NCBI GenBank assembly: GCA_023399635.1
Contig: JAEWOP010000057.1
Span: 1 to 12,059, forward strand
Origin: Pseudomonadota bacterium
GTDB lineage: Bacteria > Pseudomonadota > Alphaproteobacteria > Rhizobiales > Rhizobiaceae
Direction of reading: 5' to 3'
DNA length: 12,059 bases
Position 1 is the first letter of the stretch; each line of letters opens with the position of its first letter. Both the position numbers and the translations under genes were made by a program. Positions 1 to 7,405 of the stretch are shown here, in pieces. The notes below the pieces were generated by a model. That model was not told the DNA's origin and did not search any database. It saw only the letters and a program-made list of their open reading frames with translations.

Positions 1-3
1 TTT

Positions 4-32
4 ACCGGACTGCCACAATAAACTTGTCCGGT
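4..32 (+). repeat. Stem-loop just upstream of proW
   Basis: Perfect 7-bp inverted repeat, ACCGGAC (4-10) and GTCCGGT (26-32), with a 15-base loop. No T-run follows, so it is not a classical intrinsic terminator. It ends 30 bases before the proW start. If a substrate-binding protein gene lies immediately upstream, as is usual for these transporters, this would be an intercistronic hairpin that stabilises or attenuates the transcript. That role is inference, because the upstream gene is not in the window. Confidence 0.4.
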
Positions 33-62
33 TCGGGATGATGCTCCTTACGGAGGTGGACC

Positions 63-1115
63 ATGGCATTCTATAATAGACTTTTTGATGGGCTGGGGCT
101 CCGGGGCTGGTGTGACTCCGGCGCAGGAAGCGGCCCGATGAGCATGGCGGAATTGCTCAAGCGAGCCAAAGAGGCCAATGATACGTCTGGCCCGTCGCTT
201 GTAGACGCGCCGTTTCCGTCGCTCGATGCCCTGCATGATGCGTGTCGCGCGATACCGCGTACGCGTGATCTGACGTCTGGAATTGAAAGCACTTTTCTTT
301 ATCTGCGCGTCGGCCTGAAGACGATCCTGGATCCGGTCACACAGCCGCTGTCATGGCTTCTCGATTTCTCGCTGCGCGTGGTAGACGTCGTTCCCTGGTG
401 GGTGTTGGTTATCGCGCTCCTGGTGATCGTCTATCTCGCTTCACGTTCGTGGGCGATTCTTGCTCTCGTGACTGCAAGCCTGCTCGCTTTGGGCTTTGTC
501 GATCATCTACATTATGCTTTGCAGACGATGGTCATCGTATTCGCCTGCACGCTGATCTGTATCATCATCGGCATTCCAGTCGGGGTCATGATGTCGAAGA
601 GCAAGCGAATGGAGCGGTTTTCGTTGCCCGTCCTCGACATGCTCCAGACGCTTCCATCTTTCGTATACTTGATCCCGCTGATCTTCCTCTTCTCGGTTAC
701 CGAATCGAAACTCTACGGCATTGCAATCATCCTTTATGCCGTCGTGCCGGTGATCCGGCTGACCAATCTCGGCATACGGATGGTCGACGGGAACGTTGGC
801 GAGGCGGCTGACGCATTTGGCCTTAATCCGTGGCAGAAGCTGATCAAGGTCGAACTGCCGCTGGCGCTTCCAAGCATCATGGCTGGCGTCAACCAGACGA
901 TCATGATGTCGCTGTCCATGGTCGTCATCGCCTCACTCGTGTCAGCGCCGGGCCTAGGCGTTCTCGTCCTGCGGGGCATCAACAATCTTGAGCTCGGTGT
1001 CGGCCTCGTTGCAGGGTTAGGGATCGTTCTGCTGGCGATCAACTTCGATCGCGTCAGCAAGGCTTCGATGTCGCGGGTAAATTCCACTCTCCAGCCTCGG
1101 GGAGGAAGTCATTGA
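63..1115 (+). CDS. proW: Glycine betaine/proline-type ABC transporter permease
   Basis: Inner-membrane permease of an osmolyte/betaine-type ABC importer, 350 aa. A hydrophilic N-terminal stretch of about 105 residues precedes the membrane part, as in E. coli ProW. Hydrophobic segments lie roughly at 111-127, 129-147, 152-176, 192-212, 218-236, 270-296 and 300-325. The EAA loop that docks to the ATPase is visible at about 247-272 (EAADAFGLNPWQKLIKVELP), followed by the ProW-typical ALPSIMAGVNQTIMMSLSMVV stretch. The start is supported by GGAGG at 52-56, six bases before ATG. The gene overlaps proV by 4 bp, so the two subunits are translationally coupled. The substrate could be glycine betaine, choline, proline betaine, carnitine or a related amine. 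The adjacent catabolic genes favour nutrient uptake over osmoprotection (inference). Confidence 0.93.
   Translation: MAFYNRLFDGLGLRGWCDSGAGSGPMSMAELLKRAKEANDTSGPSLVDAPFPSLDALHDACRAIPRTRDLTSGIESTFLYLRVGLKTILDPVTQPLSWLLDFSLRVVDVVPWWVLVIALLVIVYLASRSWAILALVTASLLALGFVDHLHYALQTMVIVFACTLICIIIGIPVGVMMSKSKRMERFSLPVLDMLQTLPSFVYLIPLIFLFSVTESKLYGIAIILYAVVPVIRLTNLGIRMVDGNVGEAADAFGLNPWQKLIKVELPLALPSIMAGVNQTIMMSLSMVVIASLVSAPGLGVLVLRGINNLELGVGLVAGLGIVLLAINFDRVSKASMSRVNSTLQPRGGSH
1099..1108 (+). promoter_or_regulatory. Ribosome binding site for the TTG start of proV
   Basis: GGGGAGGAAG lies within the last codons of proW, and its GGAGG core (1101-1105) ends six bases before the TTG at 1112. Its strength supports a TTG start, since no ATG precedes the conserved N-terminus. 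Confidence 0.7.
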
Positions 1116-2203
1116 GCAACCAACCGAAGATAGCGATCCGTAATCTCTACAAGATTTTCGGTGCCAAGCCTCAGGCAATGGTTCCGCACGTTCAGGCCGG
1201 AATGGACAAGGCAGAGCTGCTTGACAAGCACGGCCACGTTCTCGGGCTTCGCGACATCAATGTTGACATGAAACGCGGTGAGATCACCGTTATCATGGGC
1301 TTGTCGGGATCGGGAAAATCAACCCTGATCCGCCACATTAACGGGTTGATCACCCCCACCGCCGGGGAGATCCTGCTCGACGGAACCGATGTCGCGGGTT
1401 TGACGGGCGCGCCATTGCGGGAGCTTCGTCGCTTCCGTATGTCCATGGTTTTCCAGAACTTTGCGTTGATGCCCCACATGCGGGTGCAGCAGAATGTGGA
1501 AATGGCGCAGCGCGCGCGAGGCGATAGTGAGCTTGACGCACGGAAAACCGCACTGAAGTGGCTGGAGCGTCTGGGTCTCAAAGGTTTCGAGAATTATTAT
1601 CCGCAACAATTGTCCGGGGGCATGCAACAGCGCGTCGGTATCGCCCGCGCGCTTGCTTCCAATTCGGATGTCATGTTGATGGACGAAGCCTTCTCGGCAC
1701 TCGATCCGCTCATCCGGACCGACATGCAGAACCTTCTGCTCGAACTTCAGGAAGAACTCGACAAGACGATCGTGTTCATTACCCACGATCTGGATGAAGC
1801 GCTGAAGATTGCCGATCACCTTGTGATCCTCAAGGACGGCGTCATCGTCCAACAGGGAGAGCCGCAGAAGATTGTTCTCAATCCTGCAGATCCCTACATC
1901 GAGAAATTCGTCAACGACATCAATCTGGCGCGCGTGCTGCGCGCTGAATCAATCATGACTGCCGGGCTTTCAATGAGCAGCCATTCGGACGGACATGTCG
2001 ACGCCGAGGACAATCTCGAACACCTGATCGCCTTGTCTCAAGGCAACGCCGAAAAGTCCTTCGTGGTTTTGAAAGGTGGCGTCCCAGCCGGCGTCGTCAA
2101 GATGGCGGATGCCTTCAAGGCGCTGGTACCGCGCAGCAGGCGAGGAGGCGAGTGCAGCGAGCGGCCCCTCGACGATCAGCAACAGCAGGAGCGTGCTCTT
2201 TGA
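1112..2203 (+). CDS. proV: Glycine betaine/proline-type ABC transporter ATP-binding protein
   Basis: ATPase that powers the ProW permease, 363 aa. Visible motifs: Walker A GLSGSGKST at 63-71, Q-loop in VFQNFALMPH near 114, ABC signature LSGGMQQRV at 167-175, Walker B VMLMDEA at 187-193 and the switch His225 in ITHDLDEA. The ProV-type insertion before Walker A (QAMVPHVQAGMDKAELLDKHGHVLGL) is present and separates it from generic ABC ATPases. After about residue 270 there is a short CBS-like tail (AESIMTAGLS..., SFVVLKGGVPAGVV). It is shorter and more degenerate than the paired CBS domains of E. coli ProV (about 400 aa), and the last 25 residues are polar and Gln/Arg-rich. The start codon is TTG, overlapping the proW stop. 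The stop overlaps the next gene in the same way. Confidence 0.93.
   Translation: MSNQPKIAIRNLYKIFGAKPQAMVPHVQAGMDKAELLDKHGHVLGLRDINVDMKRGEITVIMGLSGSGKSTLIRHINGLITPTAGEILLDGTDVAGLTGAPLRELRRFRMSMVFQNFALMPHMRVQQNVEMAQRARGDSELDARKTALKWLERLGLKGFENYYPQQLSGGMQQRVGIARALASNSDVMLMDEAFSALDPLIRTDMQNLLLELQEELDKTIVFITHDLDEALKIADHLVILKDGVIVQQGEPQKIVLNPADPYIEKFVNDINLARVLRAESIMTAGLSMSSHSDGHVDAEDNLEHLIALSQGNAEKSFVVLKGGVPAGVVKMADAFKALVPRSRRGGECSERPLDDQQQQERAL
2186..2191 (+). promoter_or_regulatory. Ribosome binding site for the TTG start of the aldehyde dehydrogenase
   Basis: CAGGAG lies eight bases before the TTG at 2200. It decides this start against an in-frame GTG at 2152, whose GAGGAGG (2142-2148) sits only three bases away and which would add 16 residues with no resemblance to the family. 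Confidence 0.6.
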
Positions 2204-3627
2204 AATACCTCGATCACTTCTATATTGACGGCCGCTTTGTCACGACAGACGGCCGGACACGACGCGATGTCATCAATCCTGCAACAGAAAAGGTTGCCGG
2301 AACTATCGCGATGGGGACGTCGGAGGACGTCGATCTTGCCGTAAAGGCGGCGCGCCGCGCTTTCACTACCTATAGCCAGTCTTCGCGAGAGGAACGGCTG
2401 GCTCTGTTTCGCCGGGTTCTGTCTTTATTCGACGAACGCGCCGAAGAGCTGGCGCAGCTGACGACACTGGAGATGGGGGCGCCAATCACCTTCGCGAGGG
2501 AGGCGCAAATCGCCGGTGCACGCGCGCACATCGCCGATGCTATCCGTATTCTCGAACATTTCGAGTTCGAGCGCATGTCTGGTCCGACCTTGCTGTCTCT
2601 CGAACCTGTTGGTGTCTGCGCGCTGATCACGCCGTGGAATTTTCCGGTGCTGCAGATCGTTACCAAAGTCATGCCGGCGCTTGCCGTCGGCTGTACCGTG
2701 GTGCTTAAGCCGAGTGAATATGCGCCGATCAGCCCCATGCTGTTTGCCGAAATCCTGCACGATGCAGGCTTTCCGCCCGGTGTTTTTAATCTGATCAACG
2801 GCGACGGGCCGACCGTCGGCGAAGCAATGTCGAGCCATCCGGGCGTCGACATGGTTTCCTTCACGGGGTCGACACGCGCGGGCGTCCAGGTGGCCAAAAG
2901 TGCTGCCGATACGGTCAAGCGCGTTCATCAGGAACTCGGCGGCAACTCCGCCAATATCCTCGTCGATGACGTTGATCTAGAGAGCGCCGTGACAAAGGGC
3001 GTCCTGGCGGCCTATCGTAATGCTGGCCAGTCTTGCACCGCACCGACGCGCATGCTGGTGCCGCGTCACCTGCAGGAAAAGGTGATAGAATATGCGCGAA
3101 AAGCGGCGCAGTCCGTGGTGCTCGGCGACGTCACGGACGATCGTGTCATGCTCGGTCCGGTCATGAACGAGCGCCAGTACGAGCGCGTAAGGCTGTTGAT
3201 CGAAAAAACGATCGCCGAGGGTGCGGTTGTTGTTGCCGGAGGCAGCGAGCCTCCCCAGTCGCTTGACCGGGGATACTTCGTGCAGCCGACGGTCTTTGCG
3301 CATGTCACCCCTGACATGACATCCGCGCGTGAAGAGATGTTCGGGCCTGTCGTCAGCCTCATTCCCTATGACAGTGTTGAAGAAGCAATCACCATCACCA
3401 ACGACACGCCCTATGGGTTGGCGGCCTATCTTCAGTGTGCGGACTTGTCCAAGGCAAGGGCGATCGCGGGGCAGTTGCGTGCCGGTCAGGTGATGATCAA
3501 CTATCCTGCCTGGGATGCCTCGGCTGCTTTCGGCGGCTTCAAACAATCTGGCAATGGTCGTGAATGCGGCGAGGCGGGATTTGAGGCTTTTGTAGAATTG
3601 AAGGCGATTGGCGGCCTTCAGGCGTGA
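2200..3627 (+). CDS. NAD(P)-dependent aldehyde dehydrogenase
   Basis: Soluble aldehyde dehydrogenase, 475 aa from the TTG at 2200, which gives the family-typical opening MKYLDHFYIDGRFV. It oxidises an aldehyde to its acid through a thioester on the catalytic Cys. Visible residues: PWNFP at 145-149 with oxyanion-hole Asn147, KPSE with cofactor-binding Lys170, FTGST at 221-225, general base Glu245 in QELGGN, nucleophile Cys279 in GQSCTAP, and EEMFGPV near the C-terminal third. The GQSC-x-APTRMLVP context resembles the CddD-like ALDH group rather than strict BetB, so betaine aldehyde specificity is not shown. The start overlaps the proV stop by 4 bp (TTGA), which ties it to the transporter operon. 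It probably oxidises an aldehyde made from the imported substrate, possibly by the GMC enzyme encoded opposite (inference). Confidence 0.92.
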   Translation: MKYLDHFYIDGRFVTTDGRTRRDVINPATEKVAGTIAMGTSEDVDLAVKAARRAFTTYSQSSREERLALFRRVLSLFDERAEELAQLTTLEMGAPITFAREAQIAGARAHIADAIRILEHFEFERMSGPTLLSLEPVGVCALITPWNFPVLQIVTKVMPALAVGCTVVLKPSEYAPISPMLFAEILHDAGFPPGVFNLINGDGPTVGEAMSSHPGVDMVSFTGSTRAGVQVAKSAADTVKRVHQELGGNSANILVDDVDLESAVTKGVLAAYRNAGQSCTAPTRMLVPRHLQEKVIEYARKAAQSVVLGDVTDDRVMLGPVMNERQYERVRLLIEKTIAEGAVVVAGGSEPPQSLDRGYFVQPTVFAHVTPDMTSAREEMFGPVVSLIPYDSVEEAITITNDTPYGLAAYLQCADLSKARAIAGQLRAGQVMINYPAWDASAAFGGFKQSGNGRECGEAGFEAFVELKAIGGLQA

Positions 3628-3644
3628 TTGACAGCTCCTATCGC

Positions 3645-3724
3645 ATGCGGCCGGCCATGGTGCGTGGTGCCGGCTGCATTACCATCGGTCACTGCGCCAG
3701 GGGGCTGTAACGGACGCTCGTCCG
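3645..3724. terminator. Two hairpins in the convergent gap; possible bidirectional terminator
   Basis: The 115-bp gap between the converging aldehyde dehydrogenase and AraC-type regulator genes holds two inverted repeats. The first is an 11-bp stem, ATGCGGCCGGC (3645-3655) with GCCGGCTGCAT (3669-3679), with one G-T wobble and a 13-base loop. The second is a perfect 6-bp stem CGGACG/CGTCCG (3711-3716, 3719-3724). Neither is followed by a T-run on either strand, so intrinsic termination is not certain; they could protect 3' ends or assist Rho. Position and GC-rich stems are the only support. Confidence 0.35.
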
Positions 3725-3742
3725 CATCGGCACGTTCAGGCG

Positions 3743-4747
3743 TCAGGACACCGAGGCGTGACTTTGCAGTTGTGCGCTGCGGGGACGCATGAGCCTCATC
3801 TTGTTCGGTGACACGCCATAATGTTCGCGATAGCATTTTGTGAAATGTGAGCTTGAGACAAAGCCGCAAGCAACAGCCACATCGACGATAGCCATTCCCG
3901 ATTGCAAGATCATCAGCCGAGCTCGGTCGAGACGAAGCTCCAGGTAAAATCTCGATGGTGAGGTCGCCAGTTCTTTGGCGAATATGCGCTCCATCTGGCG
4001 ACGGGACAGCTTGATGTGTCTGGCGACTGCCGCGATGCTTGCGTCCGCCATGCCATCCTCCATGAATTCGACAGCTGCAAGAAGAAGCGGATTGAGATTG
4101 CCAAGCGTCCTTACGAGACTGCGTTGTCGCTCCGATGGGAGGCGGATGCGGTCGATGATCGCCTGTTCGCAAACTGCAAGCGACGTCCGTCTTCCGAATT
4201 CATGCTCTATGAAATGCAGCATGAGATCGAAGGAGGCGGTTCCCCCCGCGCATGTATAGAGGTTCGCGTCACATTCTATCAGGTTCGTTCCGGCAATGGC
4301 TGCTGGAAACGTTTCCTTGAAAACAGGCAGGTTCTCCCAGTGAATTGTGCAGCGTCTGCCGGCAAGCAGTCCAGCGTGGGCGAGCAGATACGCACCCGTG
4401 CAAACGCCCGCGATGGTGGTGCCGGCGTTCCGCGCCCGCCTGAGCCACGCTGCAGCAGATCTGTTCACCGCGCGCTCGACGTGCCATCCGGCGCAAACGA
4501 CGACCATGTCCGCGTTGTCGGCATGTGGCTTTGCCATTTCGCTGGCGATGGGGCCGTGCGGCGTAATCGTGAGGCCGCAGCTCGACGTCACCGGTAGCCC
4601 ATCGACTGATACGATCCGCCATCGATACGCTTCCTTTCCATGAACGGCGTTCGCCAGGCGCAGGGCTTCGATAGCGGATGTGAAAGCCAGCATCGTGAAG
4701 TCAGGCACGATATAGAAAACAACGGTCTTCGTGAACGGAATGCTCAT
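3743..4747 (-). CDS. GlxA-type AraC-family transcriptional regulator (DJ-1/PfpI domain plus AraC HTH)
   Basis: 334-aa DNA-binding regulator, last gene of the minus-strand operon. The N-terminal half (about 5-190) is a DJ-1/PfpI-like sensor domain. It has the elbow GVCTGAYLL with Cys116 and His136 in CTIHWE. The C-terminal part (about 235-325) holds two AraC helix-turn-helix units: SIAAVARHIKLSRRQMERIF, then IVDVAVACGFVSSSHFTKCYREHYGVSPNKMR. Family members with this layout include GbdR (glycine betaine) and CdhR (carnitine), usually activators, which fits the betaine-type transporter nearby. I chose ATG 4747 (MSIPFTKTVVFYIV) because it matches the family start and leaves a 28-bp gap to the GMC gene; a longer frame to 4822 would overlap that gene and adds unrelated residues. 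The ribosome binding site is weak. The effector is unknown. Confidence 0.9.
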   Translation of the reverse strand: MSIPFTKTVVFYIVPDFTMLAFTSAIEALRLANAVHGKEAYRWRIVSVDGLPVTSSCGLTITPHGPIASEMAKPHADNADMVVVCAGWHVERAVNRSAAAWLRRARNAGTTIAGVCTGAYLLAHAGLLAGRRCTIHWENLPVFKETFPAAIAGTNLIECDANLYTCAGGTASFDLMLHFIEHEFGRRTSLAVCEQAIIDRIRLPSERQRSLVRTLGNLNPLLLAAVEFMEDGMADASIAAVARHIKLSRRQMERIFAKELATSPSRFYLELRLDRARLMILQSGMAIVDVAVACGFVSSSHFTKCYREHYGVSPNKMRLMRPRSAQLQSHASVS

Positions 4748-4775
4748 TCGTATCTCAACTTCGCTTTTTGGTCCT

Positions 4776-6380
4776 TCAAGCAGCGGCGCGCGTGGTCCTA
4801 TCCTGCAGGATAAGGTCGGCACCCTTTTCGCCGATCGCCATGCTGATCGCGTTCAGATTGCAGCTCGGTATCTGCGGAATGATGGAGGAATCCACAACGC
4901 GCAGTCCTTCGACGCCGATAACCTTGAGGTCTGGTGTGACGACTGCCGCGGGGTCTATCCCCATCTTGCAGGTGCCGCACGGATGGTAACTGCCGCTTGC
5001 GTTCTCACGCATGTAGGCGATCCACTCGTCATCCGTCTGCACATCCTTGCCGGGCTTCATCTCACCGGTTACGTAAGGCGCGAACGCCCTTGATTGCAGC
5101 GCCGCCCGCGCGATCCTGCCACCGGCCATCAATGTCTCGATGTCGTACGGATCGCTCAAAAGGTTCAGCTGTATTTTCGGCTGTTCGTTCGGATCGGCAG
5201 AGCGTAGTTCCAGGTAACCCCGGCTGCGCGAATTGTTGACATTCGGCTGCAGGTTGATCGCTGCCTCCTTCTGCATCTCGATCCCCTCGTCGGTGTAGTT
5301 CGCCGAGAACGCGCCGAAGTGATACTGAATGTCGGGATATTCGAGGTCGGGGCGAGTGCGGATAAGTCCCATGCCGGTATAGGTGTAGGTGGCGTAGCCG
5401 GAGCGATCGAGCAGGAACTGGGCGCCGTACTTCAGGATGCCGAGAAGGTTGAACTCCTGGTTCGGTGTCTTGACGTTCACATAGGCCTTTACCTGCGTGC
5501 TGGCATGTTCCTGAAGGTTGCGTCCAACGCCGGGACTATCCTGCAAAACCGGGATGCCGTGCGCCTTTAACTGCTCGGCGGGGCCGATGCCGGAAAGCAT
5601 CAGCAGCTTCGGAGAGTTGATGGCGCTTGCGGCGACGATGACTTCGCCACCGCAGCGTTCGATACGTTGGTTGCCATCAACCTCGAACTCCACGCCGGAT
5701 GCCCGCCGCCCCTCGAACACCACTTTTCGCACCAACGCGCCCGTAATGATCGTCAGGTTCGGTCGGGATTTGATCGGGTCGAGATATCCTCGGGCGGCGC
5801 TGAACCGGATCCCCATGTGTTGGGTCACATGGCTGATGGCGACGCCTTCGGTCGGCTCGGCGTTGTAAGCCGGATTGTGAGGATAGCCGAGTTCCTGCAT
5901 CGCTTCGATGAAGACATGCGCGAGCTTCGGCGGCTTGCGGACGGCGCTGACGACGATCGGGCCGTTCTTACCGTAGATTTCGGTCACGCCATCGCGATTA
6001 TCCTCGACCTTTTTGAAGTAAGGGAGAATGTCATCATAAGACCAGCCCCGGTTGCCGAGTTGCGCCCAATGATCGTAGTCGCCGCGATTGCCGCGGACAT
6101 AGAACATGGCATTGATGGAACTGGAGCCGCCGAGCACCTTGCCGCGCGGCACCATGTCCCGGCGGTTGTTGCGTGTCGGGTCCGGTTCGGCCATGAACTT
6201 CCAGTTCGTGCGCTTGTCGGCCATCGCTTTGAATGCGAGCGATGGCATCATGATGTTGAACTTCTTGTCGCTGCCACCAGCTTCGAGAACCAGCACCTTG
6301 ACCGATGGATCGGCGCTCAGCCGGTTGGCAAGAACGCAACCTGCCGAGCCGGCTCCTATAATGATATAGTCCCAGTTCAT
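4776..6380 (-). CDS. GMC-family FAD-dependent oxidoreductase (choline/alcohol dehydrogenase-like)
   Basis: 534-aa flavoprotein that oxidises an alcohol to an aldehyde or ketone. The FAD-binding Rossmann start YIIIGAGSAGCVLANRLS is at residues 5-22 and LVLEAGG closes the second strand. The first GMC signature region is RGKVLGGSSSINAMFYVRG (about 80-98), and the second is ASAINSPKLLMLSGIGP. The active-site pair is His466 in SYHPCGTCKMG and Asn510 in CNLNAISMA. Ile89 stands where choline oxidase has the His that binds FAD covalently, so FAD should be non-covalent, as in BetA and AlkJ. The order GGSSSINAM and the overall style are closer to broad alcohol dehydrogenases than to strict BetA. It sits 12 bp after the flavin reductase and 28 bp before the AraC-type regulator. 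The substrate is not determined; an alcohol from the monooxygenase step or a choline-like compound is plausible. Confidence 0.92.
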   Translation of the reverse strand: MNWDYIIIGAGSAGCVLANRLSADPSVKVLVLEAGGSDKKFNIMMPSLAFKAMADKRTNWKFMAEPDPTRNNRRDMVPRGKVLGGSSSINAMFYVRGNRGDYDHWAQLGNRGWSYDDILPYFKKVEDNRDGVTEIYGKNGPIVVSAVRKPPKLAHVFIEAMQELGYPHNPAYNAEPTEGVAISHVTQHMGIRFSAARGYLDPIKSRPNLTIITGALVRKVVFEGRRASGVEFEVDGNQRIERCGGEVIVAASAINSPKLLMLSGIGPAEQLKAHGIPVLQDSPGVGRNLQEHASTQVKAYVNVKTPNQEFNLLGILKYGAQFLLDRSGYATYTYTGMGLIRTRPDLEYPDIQYHFGAFSANYTDEGIEMQKEAAINLQPNVNNSRSRGYLELRSADPNEQPKIQLNLLSDPYDIETLMAGGRIARAALQSRAFAPYVTGEMKPGKDVQTDDEWIAYMRENASGSYHPCGTCKMGIDPAAVVTPDLKVIGVEGLRVVDSSIIPQIPSCNLNAISMAIGEKGADLILQDRTTRAAA

Positions 6381-6392
6381 GGTTGGCCCCGA

Positions 6393-7385
6393 TTATGGCT
6401 TCGCCTTGTTTTGATCGATCAATTTCGATAGTGCCCGGATCGTGCTGTTGAGATCAGGCTCGGGAATACCGGCAATCTGTGCCTGCTGAAAGTCCTGCCA
6501 GCGCCTCTTGATCGCCTCACGGACCTTCTTTCCCTCGGGTGTAAGAGAAAGGTGCCCCTGGTGATCCACGACAAGCGAGCGCTTGAGCAGCTCGGTTATC
6601 GCGTCTTCTGTATCCCTTTGGCCGAGATAGGTGGCGGCGGCCACCTGATCGGACTTCAGGCCATTGCTGTCGTAAAGGCAGGCAAGAACACGGGCGATGG
6701 AGATATCGACGCCTTCCGCGCGGCGGTGCTCGTCGAATACAGAGGAAAGCAGGTTATGAGCCTCGAATATCTGCGAGACGATGGTGCCTTCGGACGTCGC
6801 ATCCGTTGCCGCGCCGCTCGCCTCCGGAGTCGGGGACGTCTCGGGGTGGGATTCCGGAACGCTATATTGCCCTTGGGAGAAAAGGAGCGGCACTCCTTCG
6901 AAACGGCGTGCCTGCTTGACGAGGCCGATGATGATGATGTGGTCGCCACCTTCAACAAGCGTATGCGTCTCGCATTCCAGATGCGCCAGGCAACCGTCGA
7001 TCAGTGGCGAGCCGTATATTCCCGGTGTCCACGCACTGTCGGCGAACTTGTCGTCGAGCTTGCTGGAGAAGTGGCGAGAGACATCCATCTGTCGCGACGA
7101 CAGGATGTTGACCGCAAAGCGCCCGCCGGCCGTGAAGATCGAAAAGCTACGGGAGGTTCGCGCGATCGACCACAGGATCAGCGGCGGATCGAGCGAAACC
7201 GACGAAAAGGAGTTGACCGTGACCGCTGCGCGCTGCCCCGCCGTCTCCGTGGTTATAATGGCGATGCCAGTCGCGTATTGACCGAGACATCTCCGGAACA
7301 TGCGATCATCGGCCGACGGATCGCCTTCTTCGAGCGGCTGATTGAGACCGGCAAGTGAGGAGTCTGGTGTAGCTACAGCGTGCAT
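6393..7385 (-). CDS. Flavin reductase with fused MarR-like winged-helix domain
   Basis: 330 aa in two parts. Residues 30-175 are a flavin reductase (split-barrel FMN-binding) domain: FRRCLGQYATGIAIITTE, TVNSFSSVSLDPPLILWSI, GGRFAVNILS, and the late LVEGGDHIIIIGLV segment. A Pro/Ser/Ala/Thr-rich linker covers 176-200. Residues 201-325 look like a MarR-type winged helix, with LVVDHQGHLSLTPEGKKVREAI (271-292) as wing and following helix. The reductase component C1 of Acinetobacter baumannii p-hydroxyphenylacetate hydroxylase has the same layout, and there the MarR-like part binds substrate and stimulates flavin reduction; NtaB is of similar length. It should supply FMNH2 to the monooxygenase encoded 20 bp upstream. 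ATG 7385 follows AAGGGG (7395-7400) by nine bases. Confidence 0.9.
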   Translation of the reverse strand: MHAVATPDSSLAGLNQPLEEGDPSADDRMFRRCLGQYATGIAIITTETAGQRAAVTVNSFSSVSLDPPLILWSIARTSRSFSIFTAGGRFAVNILSSRQMDVSRHFSSKLDDKFADSAWTPGIYGSPLIDGCLAHLECETHTLVEGGDHIIIIGLVKQARRFEGVPLLFSQGQYSVPESHPETSPTPEASGAATDATSEGTIVSQIFEAHNLLSSVFDEHRRAEGVDISIARVLACLYDSNGLKSDQVAAATYLGQRDTEDAITELLKRSLVVDHQGHLSLTPEGKKVREAIKRRWQDFQQAQIAGIPEPDLNSTIRALSKLIDQNKAKP

Positions 7386-7405
7386 GTCGCAGATCCCCTT
7401 GGATG

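Noticed and set aside
2152..2199. GTG start 16 codons upstream for the aldehyde dehydrogenase
   Set aside because: The Shine-Dalgarno spacing is only about three bases and the extra residues are an Arg/Ala-rich read-through of the proV tail; TTG 2200 matches the family N-terminus.
200..3627. Classical choline-to-betaine (betA/betB) operon
   Set aside because: The aldehyde dehydrogenase has a CddD-like active-site context, the GMC enzyme is not clearly BetA, and BetI and BetC are absent, so those gene symbols would overstate the evidence.
4747..4822. N-terminal extension of the AraC-type regulator by 25 residues
   Set aside because: It would overlap the end of the GMC gene, and the added residues do not resemble the family start, which fits ATG 4747.
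5667..6431. Long open frame of 254 codons on the + strand opposite the GMC gene
   Set aside because: It is antisense to a gene with all GMC motifs, its product is rich in Arg, His, Asp and Ala without any fold signature, and no good ribosome binding site precedes it.
6552..7358. Open frame of 268 codons on the + strand opposite the flavin reductase gene
   Set aside because: Arg-rich composition typical of an antisense frame in GC-rich DNA and no recognisable domain.
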